DNA of 64,000 nt from Planctomycetota bacterium (lineage in GTDB: Bacteria > Planctomycetota > Phycisphaerae > Phycisphaerales > Phycisphaeraceae). The DNA is taken from assembly GCA_021413865.1 (NCBI GenBank), contig JAIOPN010000064.1, forward strand, positions 62,001-126,000. Direction: 5' to 3'. A program made the translations under genes and the position numbers. The notes below the pieces were generated by a model. The model was not told the DNA's origin. It saw only the letters and a list, made by a program, of their open reading frames with translations, and made no database searches. Below, in pieces: positions 8,571-16,506 of the stretch; position 1 is the stretch's first letter, and each line of letters begins with the position of its first letter.

Positions 8571-8692
8571 GATGGACTCCCTGGATCGACGGACGCCGGG
8601 TCAACACGGACACACCGCCCGAGTCGTGTAGATCGGTCGGGGGATGGCCGCTGCCATGAACATCTGCGATCGGCACGTCCGAATCAAGGTTA

Positions 8693-9337
8693 TCAGGCGG
8701 GGGTGTTGGGTTTCTGTGAGGGCGTTCGCAAGGAATCGGCGTTGTGCCCGCGGGCGGCGGCGGCCAGAAGGGACTCCAACCGCCCCAGCGCCCGGTCGAT
8801 CTGCGTGCGGTAGAAGTTGTAGGGGAAGATGGCGATGATCGCGACCATCAGCCCCCCGGCGGTGTTGAGCATCGCCTCGGAGAGCCCGACGCCGACGGAG
8901 CGCGGGTCCGCACCGACCATCTGATCGGAGAGCAGTTTGAACGTCGAGATCAGGCCGACCACGGTGCCCAGCAGGCCCGCGAGCGGCGCGGCGGTGATCA
9001 TGGTGGAGAGCGTGCTCATGTACCGGTCGAAGCGAGGCCTCTGCCGCTCGATGACGGCCGTCGCCAGGGCGTCGCTGTACCCCTCTTCGAGCAGGGCCAG
9101 CACGACCTTGCCGTAGATCGTCCGGTCGTCCTGCGCGAGCACTTTGGCGCCGGCGACGTCGCCGTCGCGGAGCATGCGCTCCATCCTCGCCACGCGGGCC
9201 CGCTCCGTGGGGCCGTTGGTCGTGGCCCAGAACCAGGCGCGCTCGAAGACGAGCGTCACGGTGACGACGCTCATCGTCAGGAGGACCCACATGACGGGTC
9301 CGCCCTTGTGCATCAGATCGAGGAAGGTGCTGTACAA
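8693..9337 (-). CDS. MotA/TolQ/ExbB-family proton-channel protein
   Basis: An inner-membrane proton-channel subunit of 214 residues. The three expected membrane segments are present: about 14-34 (MWVLLTMSVVTVTLVFERAWF), about 112-135 (ITAAPLAGLLGTVVGLISTF) and about 155-175 (MLNTAGGLMVAIIAIFPYNF), with the family GLLGTVVG and ALxxTAxGL patterns. ExbB/TolQ subunits normally work with an ExbD/TolR partner, but no partner gene is adjacent. It lies 14 bases after the transketolase stop on the same strand and is probably co-transcribed. Whether it energises outer-membrane transport, gliding or envelope stability cannot be told from context. Confidence 0.9.
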   Translation of the reverse strand: MYSTFLDLMHKGGPVMWVLLTMSVVTVTLVFERAWFWATTNGPTERARVARMERMLRDGDVAGAKVLAQDDRTIYGKVVLALLEEGYSDALATAVIERQRPRFDRYMSTLSTMITAAPLAGLLGTVVGLISTFKLLSDQMVGADPRSVGVGLSEAMLNTAGGLMVAIIAIFPYNFYRTQIDRALGRLESLLAAAARGHNADSLRTPSQKPNTPA

Positions 9338-9351
9338 CGTCGTATCCCCGA

Positions 9352-11322
9352 TCAGGTCGCCGACAGTTCGAGCAACTGCATCGCCTGCTGGACGATCTGG
9401 TCCGCGCCCAGGCCGCAGTAGTTCAGCACCTCGTCGGGCGTCCTGCCGGACTTGGGGATGTTGCGGACAAACATCTGGCGGACGTTGAACCCGCCGCCGT
9501 CGGCGGAGACCGCGTCGGCGATGGCGCTGCCGATCCCGCCGCCGTAGTTATCCTCCAGCGTCAGGATCATGCCGTTGTTCTCGTTGGCCAGGTCGAGGAT
9601 CGCCTCTTCATCAAAAGGCAGCGAGTAGAGATCGACCAGCGTGGCGTCCACGCCCTGGGCGTCGAGCCGCTCGATGGCCTTGTTGGCCTCGTGGACCATG
9701 TAGCCCGAGGCGACGATCAGCAGGTCGCGGCCCTCGATGAGGACCTCGTGCCCGCCGAGGGTGAAGGTGTCGTTCTCGCCGTAGAGGAACTCGGCGTCGG
9801 GGCGGAGGGTGCGCATGTACACCGGGCCGTCGTGCTCCGCCATCGCCAGCGTCAGGGCGTAGGCCTGGTAGGCGTCGCTGGGCTGGAGCACGTAGAAGCC
9901 GGGCTGGCCCTTCTGGTTCCGCATGGTGGAGAAGGAGCGGAACCAGGCGACGTCGGGCAGGGACATCTGGCTGGGGCCGTCGGCCGCCAGCGAGATGCCC
10001 GCGTGCGAGCCGGCGATCTTGATGTTGGCGCCGGAGTTCACGGCCATCTCGATCTGGTCGTAGCCGCGCGTGACGAACTTGGCGAATGTCGAGCAGAACG
10101 GAACCTTGCCGCCCGCCGACAAACCGGCGGCGACGGAGAACATGTTCTGCTCGGCGATGCGGCACTCCCAGTAACGGCTCTTGAGGTCGTTGTCCTTGGC
10201 GAACATGTCGGCGAAGGTGGAGTTCTTGACGTCGGCGTCGAGGGCGACAAGGTCGCTGCGTGCGTGGCCCAGGGCGCGGAGGGCGACGCCGTAGGCGCGG
10301 CGGGTGGAGAACTTGCCCTTGGCGATCGCCGAGTCCAGGCCGTACGCCTTGAGCGCCTCGTTGAAGGTCATCGCGGGCTTGACGACCGCAGGCTCGGGCT
10401 TGGTGGTCGGCATGAGGCCGATCTTCAGCGATACGTCGGCCGACGCGCCGAGTTGCTTGGCCGTCTCATCCAGTTCGGCCAGCGCCTTGGCGAGTTCCTC
10501 GCCCTCGGCGGGCTTGCCGTGGTGGCCGCCGCCCTGCTGCGACGGGCTGCCCCAGCCCTTGACGGTGCGGGCGACGATCGCCAGCGGAGCGGACTGCGGG
10601 TCGTGCATCTGCTGGGCGTGCTGGCTCAGGGCGGACTGGATCGCGGTGGGGTTGTGGCCGTCGATCACCAGCGCCTTGTACCCGAACGCGTCGAGCTTCT
10701 TGGCCAGCGCTTCCCAGGTCTGCTGCGGGCTGACCACGTCGGACTGGGCGTAAACGTTGGCGTTAAAGATCGGGCAGACAGCCTTGAGGCCGTGGTCCTT
10801 GATGAAGTCCAGCGCCTCCCAGTTCTGCCCCTCGCGCGACTCACCGTCGCCGATGATGCAGAAGATGCGCTTGTCGATGCCGTCGATGCGTGCGGCGGCT
10901 GCGAGGCCGGCGGCGTGCGAGAGGCCCTGGCCCAGCGAACCGGTGGCGGTGTCGAAGAAGGGAAAGCCCTCGACGGGGTTGGGGTGGCCGTCGATCACCG
11001 AGTCGATGGCGCGGAGCGACATGGCGTCGTCGCGGGTCATGGGGCGGAGCGCGGCCTTGTCCTTGCCGATGGCGATGCCAAGATCGGCGGCGGCGGAATA
11101 GACGATGGGGACGGCGTGGCCCTCGCTGAGCACGAGCCGGTCGCTCGACGGGTGGCCGGGGTTGGCCGGCTCGTAGCGCATGTGGCTGTACATCAGCACG
11201 GTGACGATGTGGGCCAGGCTGGCGGCGGTGGTCGGGTGGCCCGAACCGGCGGCGGCGGTGGTCTCATAGCTGAGCTTGGCGATGTCGATCGCCTTGGCGT
11301 TGATGGTCGAATCGAATGACAT
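9352..11322 (-). CDS. tkt: Transketolase
   Basis: Thiamine-diphosphate enzyme that moves two-carbon ketol units between sugar phosphates in the pentose phosphate pathway. The single 656-residue chain is full length. The thiamine-diphosphate/Mg motif GDGESREGQNWEAL lies in the N-terminal domain. A pyrimidine-binding domain (RIAEQNMFSVAAGLSAGG) and a C-terminal domain (RLDAQGVDATLVDLYSLPFD) follow. The N-terminal SYETTAAAGSGHPTTAASLAH is typical of the family. Start is the ATG at 11322, preceded by AAGGA; a longer reading from 11415 lacks support. Followed by the ExbB-like gene after 14 bases. Confidence 0.95.
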   Translation of the reverse strand: MSFDSTINAKAIDIAKLSYETTAAAGSGHPTTAASLAHIVTVLMYSHMRYEPANPGHPSSDRLVLSEGHAVPIVYSAAADLGIAIGKDKAALRPMTRDDAMSLRAIDSVIDGHPNPVEGFPFFDTATGSLGQGLSHAAGLAAAARIDGIDKRIFCIIGDGESREGQNWEALDFIKDHGLKAVCPIFNANVYAQSDVVSPQQTWEALAKKLDAFGYKALVIDGHNPTAIQSALSQHAQQMHDPQSAPLAIVARTVKGWGSPSQQGGGHHGKPAEGEELAKALAELDETAKQLGASADVSLKIGLMPTTKPEPAVVKPAMTFNEALKAYGLDSAIAKGKFSTRRAYGVALRALGHARSDLVALDADVKNSTFADMFAKDNDLKSRYWECRIAEQNMFSVAAGLSAGGKVPFCSTFAKFVTRGYDQIEMAVNSGANIKIAGSHAGISLAADGPSQMSLPDVAWFRSFSTMRNQKGQPGFYVLQPSDAYQAYALTLAMAEHDGPVYMRTLRPDAEFLYGENDTFTLGGHEVLIEGRDLLIVASGYMVHEANKAIERLDAQGVDATLVDLYSLPFDEEAILDLANENNGMILTLEDNYGGGIGSAIADAVSADGGGFNVRQMFVRNIPKSGRTPDEVLNYCGLGADQIVQQAMQLLELSAT

Positions 11323-11476
11323 ACGTAAATCCTTCCCTGGGGTTGATCGCGGTCCAAAAGGCCAATTATGTGCGGATGGCGTCGATATCGCAACGTCACG
11401 ACCCGGAAAATCCATGGCCGTACGCGGCGGACAGGGGCCGATCGTCGTAGCAAAGCGTCAGAAATATGTTACGGCT

Positions 11477-11564
11477 CTGGACGAGCCGCGACCGTGATGG
11501 TGCGGTTCTGCACTTGATGTCATATCCAAAACAGACCGCTCCCTCACGGTCGCGGCTCGTCCAG
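11477..11564. repeat. 88-bp palindromic element, copy 1
   Basis: Arms 11477-11510 and 11532-11564 are inverted repeats beginning CTGGACGAGCCGCGACCGTG, with a few mismatches near the inner end. The element has the same length and outer sequence as the copy at 15019-15106, while the loops differ. It starts 20 bases downstream of the diguanylate cyclase stop on the minus strand. The bases next to its left end read GTAACATATT on the minus strand, similar to the motif ahead of the PEP-CTERM genes. Likely a mobile or REP-like intergenic element. Confidence 0.85.
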
Positions 11565-11584
11565 GCTCGTCGTCAAGCGGGGCG

Positions 11585-13171
11585 TCAGTCTTGCGGCGCG
11601 TTGTCCATCAGGCTCGCCTGGGCCGCGCCGGGGCCGAGCGTGACGACGTTCTTTCCCTGCCGCTTGGATTGGATCGCCATGCGGTCGGCGACCTCGAGCA
11701 GGGCATCGGGCGTCTGGCCGTCCCATGGGAAACTCGCCAGACCACCGGAAATGGTGAGCACGCCCGGGGCCTCGTCGGCGAGCTTGGGAAACCGGTGCTC
11801 GCTGATCGCCTTGCGGAACCGCTTGGCGGCCAGGCTCACGTCGGTTGGGTGGCTGCTATTGGGGCGGCGCGGGCCGCCGGCATCCCAGAAGATGACGGCG
11901 AACTCGTCCCCGCCGATGCGGGCGACGATGTCGTGGTCGCGCACCACCGAGCACATCAGCCGCGACGCCTCGCGCAGGATCTCGTCCCCCGCCGAGTGGC
12001 CGTAGCGGTCGTTGTAGAGCTTGAAGTCGTCGATGTCGAACATCATGACGGTGACGGCGAACCGCTCGGCGCGGGCGCGGCTGAGCACGGTCTCCAGGAA
12101 TCGGTTGAAGTACCGCCGGTTCCACACACCCGTCAGCTCGTCCTTGTATGAGGCGGCCCACAACTCGCCCATGCGCTGATCCATTGCCAGCCAGTGCCCC
12201 AGCCAGGAGGCCCAGGAGCGCAGGGAATCCTCTGATGCCACCGCCTCGGCGTGCAGGTACCCCAGCGCCCGGCCGCGGTGCTCCACCGTGGCCACCACGC
12301 GCCCGGTGGGGATTGACTCCGCCCGTTCCGACCAGCCCACGCCCACGAGGCCCGACCGCGAGGCGACCATCCTCATCGCAAGGTCGCGCAGCCCGCGGCG
12401 GTCCATGAGCAATTGATCGACGAGGTCCACGTCGCCTAAATCCGCGTCGGCGACCAGCGACGGACTTGGGGGGAAATGCGACCCGAAAAGAATGTCCAGG
12501 TCGTAAGCGTCCGTACCGGTCGGCGGGGTCTGCGGGGCCGGCTGCTCTTCGCCGTGAGCGTATTCATTGATCGGCGGCTCGTCTTCCAGGCCGGCCCTCT
12601 CGTCGAGTTGGATCGGCAACGGCGCGGCGGGAGCCGCCGGCTTCGTATCGAGCGAGAGATGGGCGATGGGCGTCGGCGGCGAATAAACAGGCGGCGGGGC
12701 TGACGTTGGTTTGGTGGGTGCGGCCGGCTTCATCACCGGCGCTTGCGGTGAAGCAGGCGTTGAGGCTGGTGCCGTCGGCGTGGTGGTCCGCATCGCCAAG
12801 GCCAGTTCGGCCGTGTCGATCGGCTCGACCACGTAGGCGTCAAACCCCGCACGGACGGCCTTGCGTGCCTCGGGTTCGTCCTCCGCCTCGGCGACCAGCA
12901 CCAGCCGCGCACCGGGTGAGAGCCGGCGCAGCGCCCGGGCCGTGCTCGCGGCCGCGTCGCGCAGCACCGACGCGCGTCCGACGATCACGGAGGCCGGCGA
13001 CGCCGCCAGGTGCCCGATCGCCATCAGGAAGTGTTCGACACGCTCCACACCGGCCTCGCCGACTGCGGCGCGAACGGCCTGCAACAGCTCGTCGTCACCG
13101 ACAACAAGCACGGCAGTCCGTGGCTCGGCGTTGCCCCGTCGGTTCGGATTCAGTGCGTTCGCGGCGGTCAA
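11585..13171 (-). CDS. Diguanylate cyclase with degenerate N-terminal receiver
   Basis: Predicted to make cyclic di-GMP from two GTP. The C-terminal domain of the 528-residue protein has the GGDEF signature intact (RIGGDEFAVIF) and an RxxD inhibitory site exactly five residues before it (RDHD), so product inhibition is likely. The N-terminus (about 15-130) looks like a receiver that has lost its Asp (SVIVGRASVLRD where the acceptor should be). A Pro/Thr/Ala-rich linker and a GAF-like middle region follow. Start is inferred as TTG at 13171, overlapping the upstream stop as TTGA, with GGAGGGAG just before it. No membrane segments. Confidence 0.9.
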   Translation of the reverse strand: MTAANALNPNRRGNAEPRTAVLVVGDDELLQAVRAAVGEAGVERVEHFLMAIGHLAASPASVIVGRASVLRDAAASTARALRRLSPGARLVLVAEAEDEPEARKAVRAGFDAYVVEPIDTAELALAMRTTTPTAPASTPASPQAPVMKPAAPTKPTSAPPPVYSPPTPIAHLSLDTKPAAPAAPLPIQLDERAGLEDEPPINEYAHGEEQPAPQTPPTGTDAYDLDILFGSHFPPSPSLVADADLGDVDLVDQLLMDRRGLRDLAMRMVASRSGLVGVGWSERAESIPTGRVVATVEHRGRALGYLHAEAVASEDSLRSWASWLGHWLAMDQRMGELWAASYKDELTGVWNRRYFNRFLETVLSRARAERFAVTVMMFDIDDFKLYNDRYGHSAGDEILREASRLMCSVVRDHDIVARIGGDEFAVIFWDAGGPRRPNSSHPTDVSLAAKRFRKAISEHRFPKLADEAPGVLTISGGLASFPWDGQTPDALLEVADRMAIQSKRQGKNVVTLGPGAAQASLMDNAPQD

Positions 13172-13755
13172 GCGTCTCCCTCCGTCTCCCTGGCCTTGTC
13201 GTGCGTCTCGCCCGGCTCCGGCAGCGGCGCGAGCAGCATGTCCATCTCTTCCCGCGAGATCAGCGGCGGCCGGCCTGTCGGATCGGCGGCGGGGTGCGTC
13301 GGCTTGGCCGTGCGAGCGGGGGCCGCAACAGGCGTTCGTGTCGGTGTCATTGCGGGTGTCGCGGCTCTCGTCATCGTGCCGTACAACGCCTCTCCTCTGC
13401 CCGGCGGACGGCCGTTCATTCTCACCAGCGCCGGACGCCCCGACAGCAGCGAGTCGAACCGCCAGCACAACACCCTTGGGTAATAACGATGGACAGCATC
13501 CACAAGTTCGTCCAAACGGCGCAGTGTTGTCGGCTCGTGGATGACCAGCACGTGGCCGCCCTGCGACAGTTCCACCATCGCCGCCGCCGCGTCCGCCACC
13601 ACGCTTACGCGCGCCCCGCGCCGCGTCAGCCCTTCCAGAAGTTTCGCGGGGAGCGTCAGGCCACGCCCCGAAAGGATGACGCACCACACCCCCCGACCGA
13701 TGCCGGGCGTGGACCCACCGCCGGCCACGTTTTCATGGTGCGTCGCTTCTCCCAT
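13168..13755 (-). CDS. Receiver-like partner protein coupled to a diguanylate cyclase
   Basis: This 195-residue protein is of unknown function. Residues about 20-110 have alternating strands and helices (VWCVILSGRGLTLPAKLLEGL, ARVSVVADAAAAMVEL, GHVLVIHEP, YYPRVLCWRFD) that suggest a flavodoxin or receiver fold without the phosphorylation site. A Thr/Pro/Ala-rich stretch and an acidic tail (ISREEMDMLLAPLPEP) follow. Its stop overlaps the TTG start of the cyclase gene, so the two are translated together. The likely, unproven role is control or localisation of that cyclase. Start is the ATG at 13755, preceded by GGATTGGA. Confidence 0.75.
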   Translation of the reverse strand: MGEATHHENVAGGGSTPGIGRGVWCVILSGRGLTLPAKLLEGLTRRGARVSVVADAAAAMVELSQGGHVLVIHEPTTLRRLDELVDAVHRYYPRVLCWRFDSLLSGRPALVRMNGRPPGRGEALYGTMTRAATPAMTPTRTPVAAPARTAKPTHPAADPTGRPPLISREEMDMLLAPLPEPGETHDKARETEGDA

Positions 13756-13811
13756 TCCAATCCATTCTACATGCGCCTGCGCCGGAGGCGGGGGAATCGT
13801 CGGGGAATCCG

Positions 13812-13910
13812 GTTAGCCGTCGGGCTCGCCAGACGTTTGCCCGCCGCGATAGGGACGACATGAGACTCAAAACACTCGGACCACAGCGTCGGGCGAGCCC
13901 GACGGCTAAC
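13812..13910. repeat. Palindromic element with 19-base perfect arms
   Basis: Arms 13812-13830 (GTTAGCCGTCGGGCTCGCC) and 13892-13910 are perfect inverted repeats. After one mismatch they extend by four more pairs (13832-13835 with 13887-13890). The interior of about 50 bases shows no coding. It begins 34 bases after the stop of the 13945-15003 gene on the minus strand, in the space before the 13755 start. The sequence differs from the 88-bp family, so this is a second kind of dispersed palindrome. Confidence 0.8.
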
Positions 13911-13944
13911 GACCGCCCAAATTACCCAAACGCCACCAACAGAC

Positions 13945-15003
13945 TCACACCGGCACGCCCAAGAGCACCTTCGCCGCCTCGCGGATGGCGGCGTCAGGGC
14001 CGGCGAGGATGTGGGTCGTGTTCGAGCTCGACCGCGTCTCGGGGCTGCGGCCGACAATGACGCCCGGGTCGTGGTATTCCATTTCGCCAAAGCCGCCGAA
14101 CTGGCCGCCGTCGTTGTAGGACTGCAGGGCGTCGCCGCCGGTCAGGTCGTCGCTCGTGAGGGGCAGGTCGATGTAGGGTTCGCCCGGCTGCGTGCCGAAG
14201 GTGCGGAAAATCAAGGTGGAGATACCGCCGCCGACGGGCCTGTGGTAGCCGGCGCGGCCGGTGGTCTGCCAGGGGGTGAGGCCGAATTTGAGTTGGCGCT
14301 TGCCGTCGATCTGGAAGCGGAAGGCGCGGTCGTCGTGGCTCATGCGCTGGGGATCGAAGGCCCCGTAATAAATGCGCGGCGAAGACACCGGCCCCAGCGT
14401 CGGGCAGACCAGCGTCCCCCCTGCCGGCAGTTGCAACAGGTCCCACGTCCCGACCACCGCGCCGTCGTCACCGGCAAGGACCGCCAGTTCATTGCGGATC
14501 GAGAAGCTCAATGACTTCACCCCCGCGGGGAGGTTCGGCGGCGCGTCGATCACGTTGAACTGCCGAGCCAGTCGGACGGTAACGCTCTTCTGAATACGGC
14601 CGTCGCGCATCGTCATCTCGGCGGTGAGACGCAGGTGGTTCTGCGCCTCTTCGGCGATGTGCCAGTCTGCCGGGTCCATCTGCCGCGGGACCTTGTACGA
14701 GTCCCACGGGCTGATGCGTGCCTTTTTGATGTCGGGCCAGGAGAAGCCGATCTCGGGGCCAAGCCAGAGGCGGTCGCCGCCAAGCCCGCCGCCGGCGCTG
14801 TTCATTATGGCCTTGGCTTTTTCGGCGCGTTCGATGTCCATGTTGTGCCAGAACAGGTCGCCCTCGACGCCGTCCATCCGGCAGGACAACACCCGCGCCG
14901 CAAAGGGCGTGATCAACAACCGCCCCGCGCCGACGGACCACACCCGTGTCTCAAACCCGGCAGAACGCACGGCGGAATCGATGCGGTCGAACCAATCGGG
15001 CAT
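13945..15003 (-). CDS. Uncharacterised protein, possibly mutarotase-like fold
   Basis: A 352-residue soluble protein without a signal peptide. The sequence is beta-rich with many aromatic and Gly residues (DRLWLGPEIGFSWPD, LFWHNMDIERA, GGDALQSYNDGG), which recalls uncharacterised galactose-mutarotase-like proteins of planctomycetes (DUF6786-type). I cannot confirm the family by eye, and no catalytic motif is certain. Start is the ATG at 15003 with GAGGA eight bases upstream. It lies between two palindromic elements and follows the phytanoyl-CoA dioxygenase-like gene on the same strand, so a shared role in carbohydrate or small-molecule use is possible but unproven. Confidence 0.75.
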   Translation of the reverse strand: MPDWFDRIDSAVRSAGFETRVWSVGAGRLLITPFAARVLSCRMDGVEGDLFWHNMDIERAEKAKAIMNSAGGGLGGDRLWLGPEIGFSWPDIKKARISPWDSYKVPRQMDPADWHIAEEAQNHLRLTAEMTMRDGRIQKSVTVRLARQFNVIDAPPNLPAGVKSLSFSIRNELAVLAGDDGAVVGTWDLLQLPAGGTLVCPTLGPVSSPRIYYGAFDPQRMSHDDRAFRFQIDGKRQLKFGLTPWQTTGRAGYHRPVGGGISTLIFRTFGTQPGEPYIDLPLTSDDLTGGDALQSYNDGGQFGGFGEMEYHDPGVIVGRSPETRSSSNTTHILAGPDAAIREAAKVLLGVPV

Positions 15004-15018
15004 GGAGAGTTCCTCATT

Positions 15019-15106
15019 CTGGACGAACCGCGACCGTGAGGGAGCGGTTCTTTCTGGAAATGTCGTTTATTACGGAACCGCTCCCTCACGGTCGCGGCTC
15101 GTCCAG
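15019..15106. repeat. 88-bp palindromic element, copy 2
   Basis: The left arm begins at 15019 (CTGGACGAACCGCGACCGTG) and the right arm ends at 15106; about 31 bases pair with a single mismatch. It has the same length and outer sequence as the copy at 11477-11564, with a different loop. It begins eight bases after the phytanoyl-dioxygenase stop on the minus strand and ends 15 bases before the next start codon at 15003. Confidence 0.87.
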
Positions 15107-15113
15107 ATCGTTG

Positions 15114-15911
15114 TCAGGCGCTCTTGCGTTCCCACACGAGCGGGAAGTGGTCGCCCTGGATCATCTGCCCACGCGCCATGTGGCCGGCGAACTGCACCAT
15201 CGGGTGGCCGCCGGGGAGGAAGCAGGTGTTCTCGGTCATGTAGTGGATGGCGATGGCGCGGCGCGGGCGGTCGCTGGTGTTGGCGTGCGAGCCATGCCAC
15301 GTCAGGCCGTGGTGGTAGTGGACGTGGCCCTTCTTCACCGGGCAGAGCTTCACTTCGATCTTGTGCCCGTTCCACTCCTTGGGCATCTGGTCGAACTCCT
15401 TGATGTTCGCCAGCACCTTCATCATCTGGTCGCCCCACTGGTGCGAGCCGACGACCATGCTCATGCAGCCGTTGGATTCGTCCACATCGTCGAGGGCATA
15501 CCAGGCGGTGACCTGCGCCGGTTGGGAGAGCAGGTCCCAGAGCGGCCAGTCCTGGTGCCACATGTTCACACCGCCCTTGCTGGCGGGCTTGTACTGGATC
15601 TGGTCGTGCCAGACGCGGAGTTGCTTGGCGTCGGTGAGCTGACCGACCTCCTCGCAGGCACGCTTGACGTAAATCAGGTCGTGGAACTCCTTGCTCGCCT
15701 CCCAGATGTTGACGATCTGCCAGATCGGGTCGGTGTCGCCGCCCTTGAGGTTGCGCAGGAGCACGGGCTGCTTCACGTCCTTGCGGTCGCGGTTGTCGAG
15801 CACCGTTTTCAGGTCGGCGCGGAGGCGTTCGACCTGCTCGTCGTTGAGGAGCTTATCGCCGACGAGGAACCCGTCGTGGTGGAACTGCGCGACCTGTTGC
15901 GGCGTGAGCAT
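15114..15911 (-). CDS. Phytanoyl-CoA dioxygenase (PhyH) family protein
   Basis: Predicted Fe(II)/2-oxoglutarate-dependent oxygenase of 265 residues. The iron-binding HxD is visible (MWHQDWPLW, H119 and D121), with a distal His in TWHGSHAN (H206). The Arg that holds 2-oxoglutarate lies in SDRPRRAI (about 217-218). Length and order agree with bacterial PhyH proteins. The substrate is unknown, as is usual for this family. Start is the ATG at 15911, after a weak GGAAATAAG. It lies between rpiB and the uncharacterised 13945 gene, all on the minus strand. Confidence 0.9.
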   Translation of the reverse strand: MLTPQQVAQFHHDGFLVGDKLLNDEQVERLRADLKTVLDNRDRKDVKQPVLLRNLKGGDTDPIWQIVNIWEASKEFHDLIYVKRACEEVGQLTDAKQLRVWHDQIQYKPASKGGVNMWHQDWPLWDLLSQPAQVTAWYALDDVDESNGCMSMVVGSHQWGDQMMKVLANIKEFDQMPKEWNGHKIEVKLCPVKKGHVHYHHGLTWHGSHANTSDRPRRAIAIHYMTENTCFLPGGHPMVQFAGHMARGQMIQGDHFPLVWERKSA

Positions 15912-15974
15912 GGCTTATTTCCAGTTAGGCCCGGGCTATTCACGTTACACCACGCCACGCGGGCGGGCAACGGT

Positions 15975-16424
15975 TCACCCCGCGGCCTCGATCGCGTTCA
16001 CTTTGGCCAGCCGGCGTGCGTGGCGGTCCTCGGCGGAGAACTTCGCGTTGGCGAAGGCGCGGACGATCTCGGTCGCCAGCGCGACGCCGACGATCCTGGC
16101 CCCCAGACAGAGGACGTTGACGTCGTCGTGCTCGACTCCCTGAGCAGCGGAGTAGGTGTCGTGGCAGAGGCCGGCGCGGACGCCCTTGAGCTTGTTGGCG
16201 GCGACGCACGCCCCGACCCCGCTGCCGCAGATGATCAGGCCGCGCTGGGCCTCGCGCGATTGCACCGCCTTGCCAACGGCCAGGGCGAAATCGGGGTAGT
16301 CATCTTTGGGGTCATTCTGATAGGCCCCCTTGTCGATAATCTCGTGGCCCATGGATTTGAGCAGGTCCACCAGCGGGGCCTTGAGCGGGAACCCTCCGTG
16401 GTCGCAGCCGACGGCGATCTTCAT
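15975..16424 (-). CDS. rpiB: Ribose-5-phosphate isomerase B (RpiB/LacAB family)
   Basis: Interconverts ribose 5-phosphate and ribulose 5-phosphate; together with the nearby transketolase it serves the pentose phosphate pathway. The 149-residue length is typical. It begins MKIAVGCDHGGFPLK, has the active-site segment ICGSGVGACVAANKLKGVRA with the catalytic-type Cys, and has HDDVNVLCLGARIVG further on. Start is the ATG at 16424; a longer reading to 16481 adds residues not found in the family. Divergent from the 16507 gene. Allose-6-phosphate isomerase activity is possible in this family. Confidence 0.94.
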   Translation of the reverse strand: MKIAVGCDHGGFPLKAPLVDLLKSMGHEIIDKGAYQNDPKDDYPDFALAVGKAVQSREAQRGLIICGSGVGACVAANKLKGVRAGLCHDTYSAAQGVEHDDVNVLCLGARIVGVALATEIVRAFANAKFSAEDRHARRLAKVNAIEAAG

Positions 16425-16506
16425 GTTCGTGCTCCGTGCGGGGAGTTGCTTCTCCCTCGTAACGCCCCCATCATAACGCACCCGTCTTCAGTACTGGAAT
16501 CGCCCC

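Noticed and set aside
9691-11319. 542-codon plus-strand reading opposite transketolase
   Set aside because: Antisense shadow without recognisable motifs; transketolase is certain.
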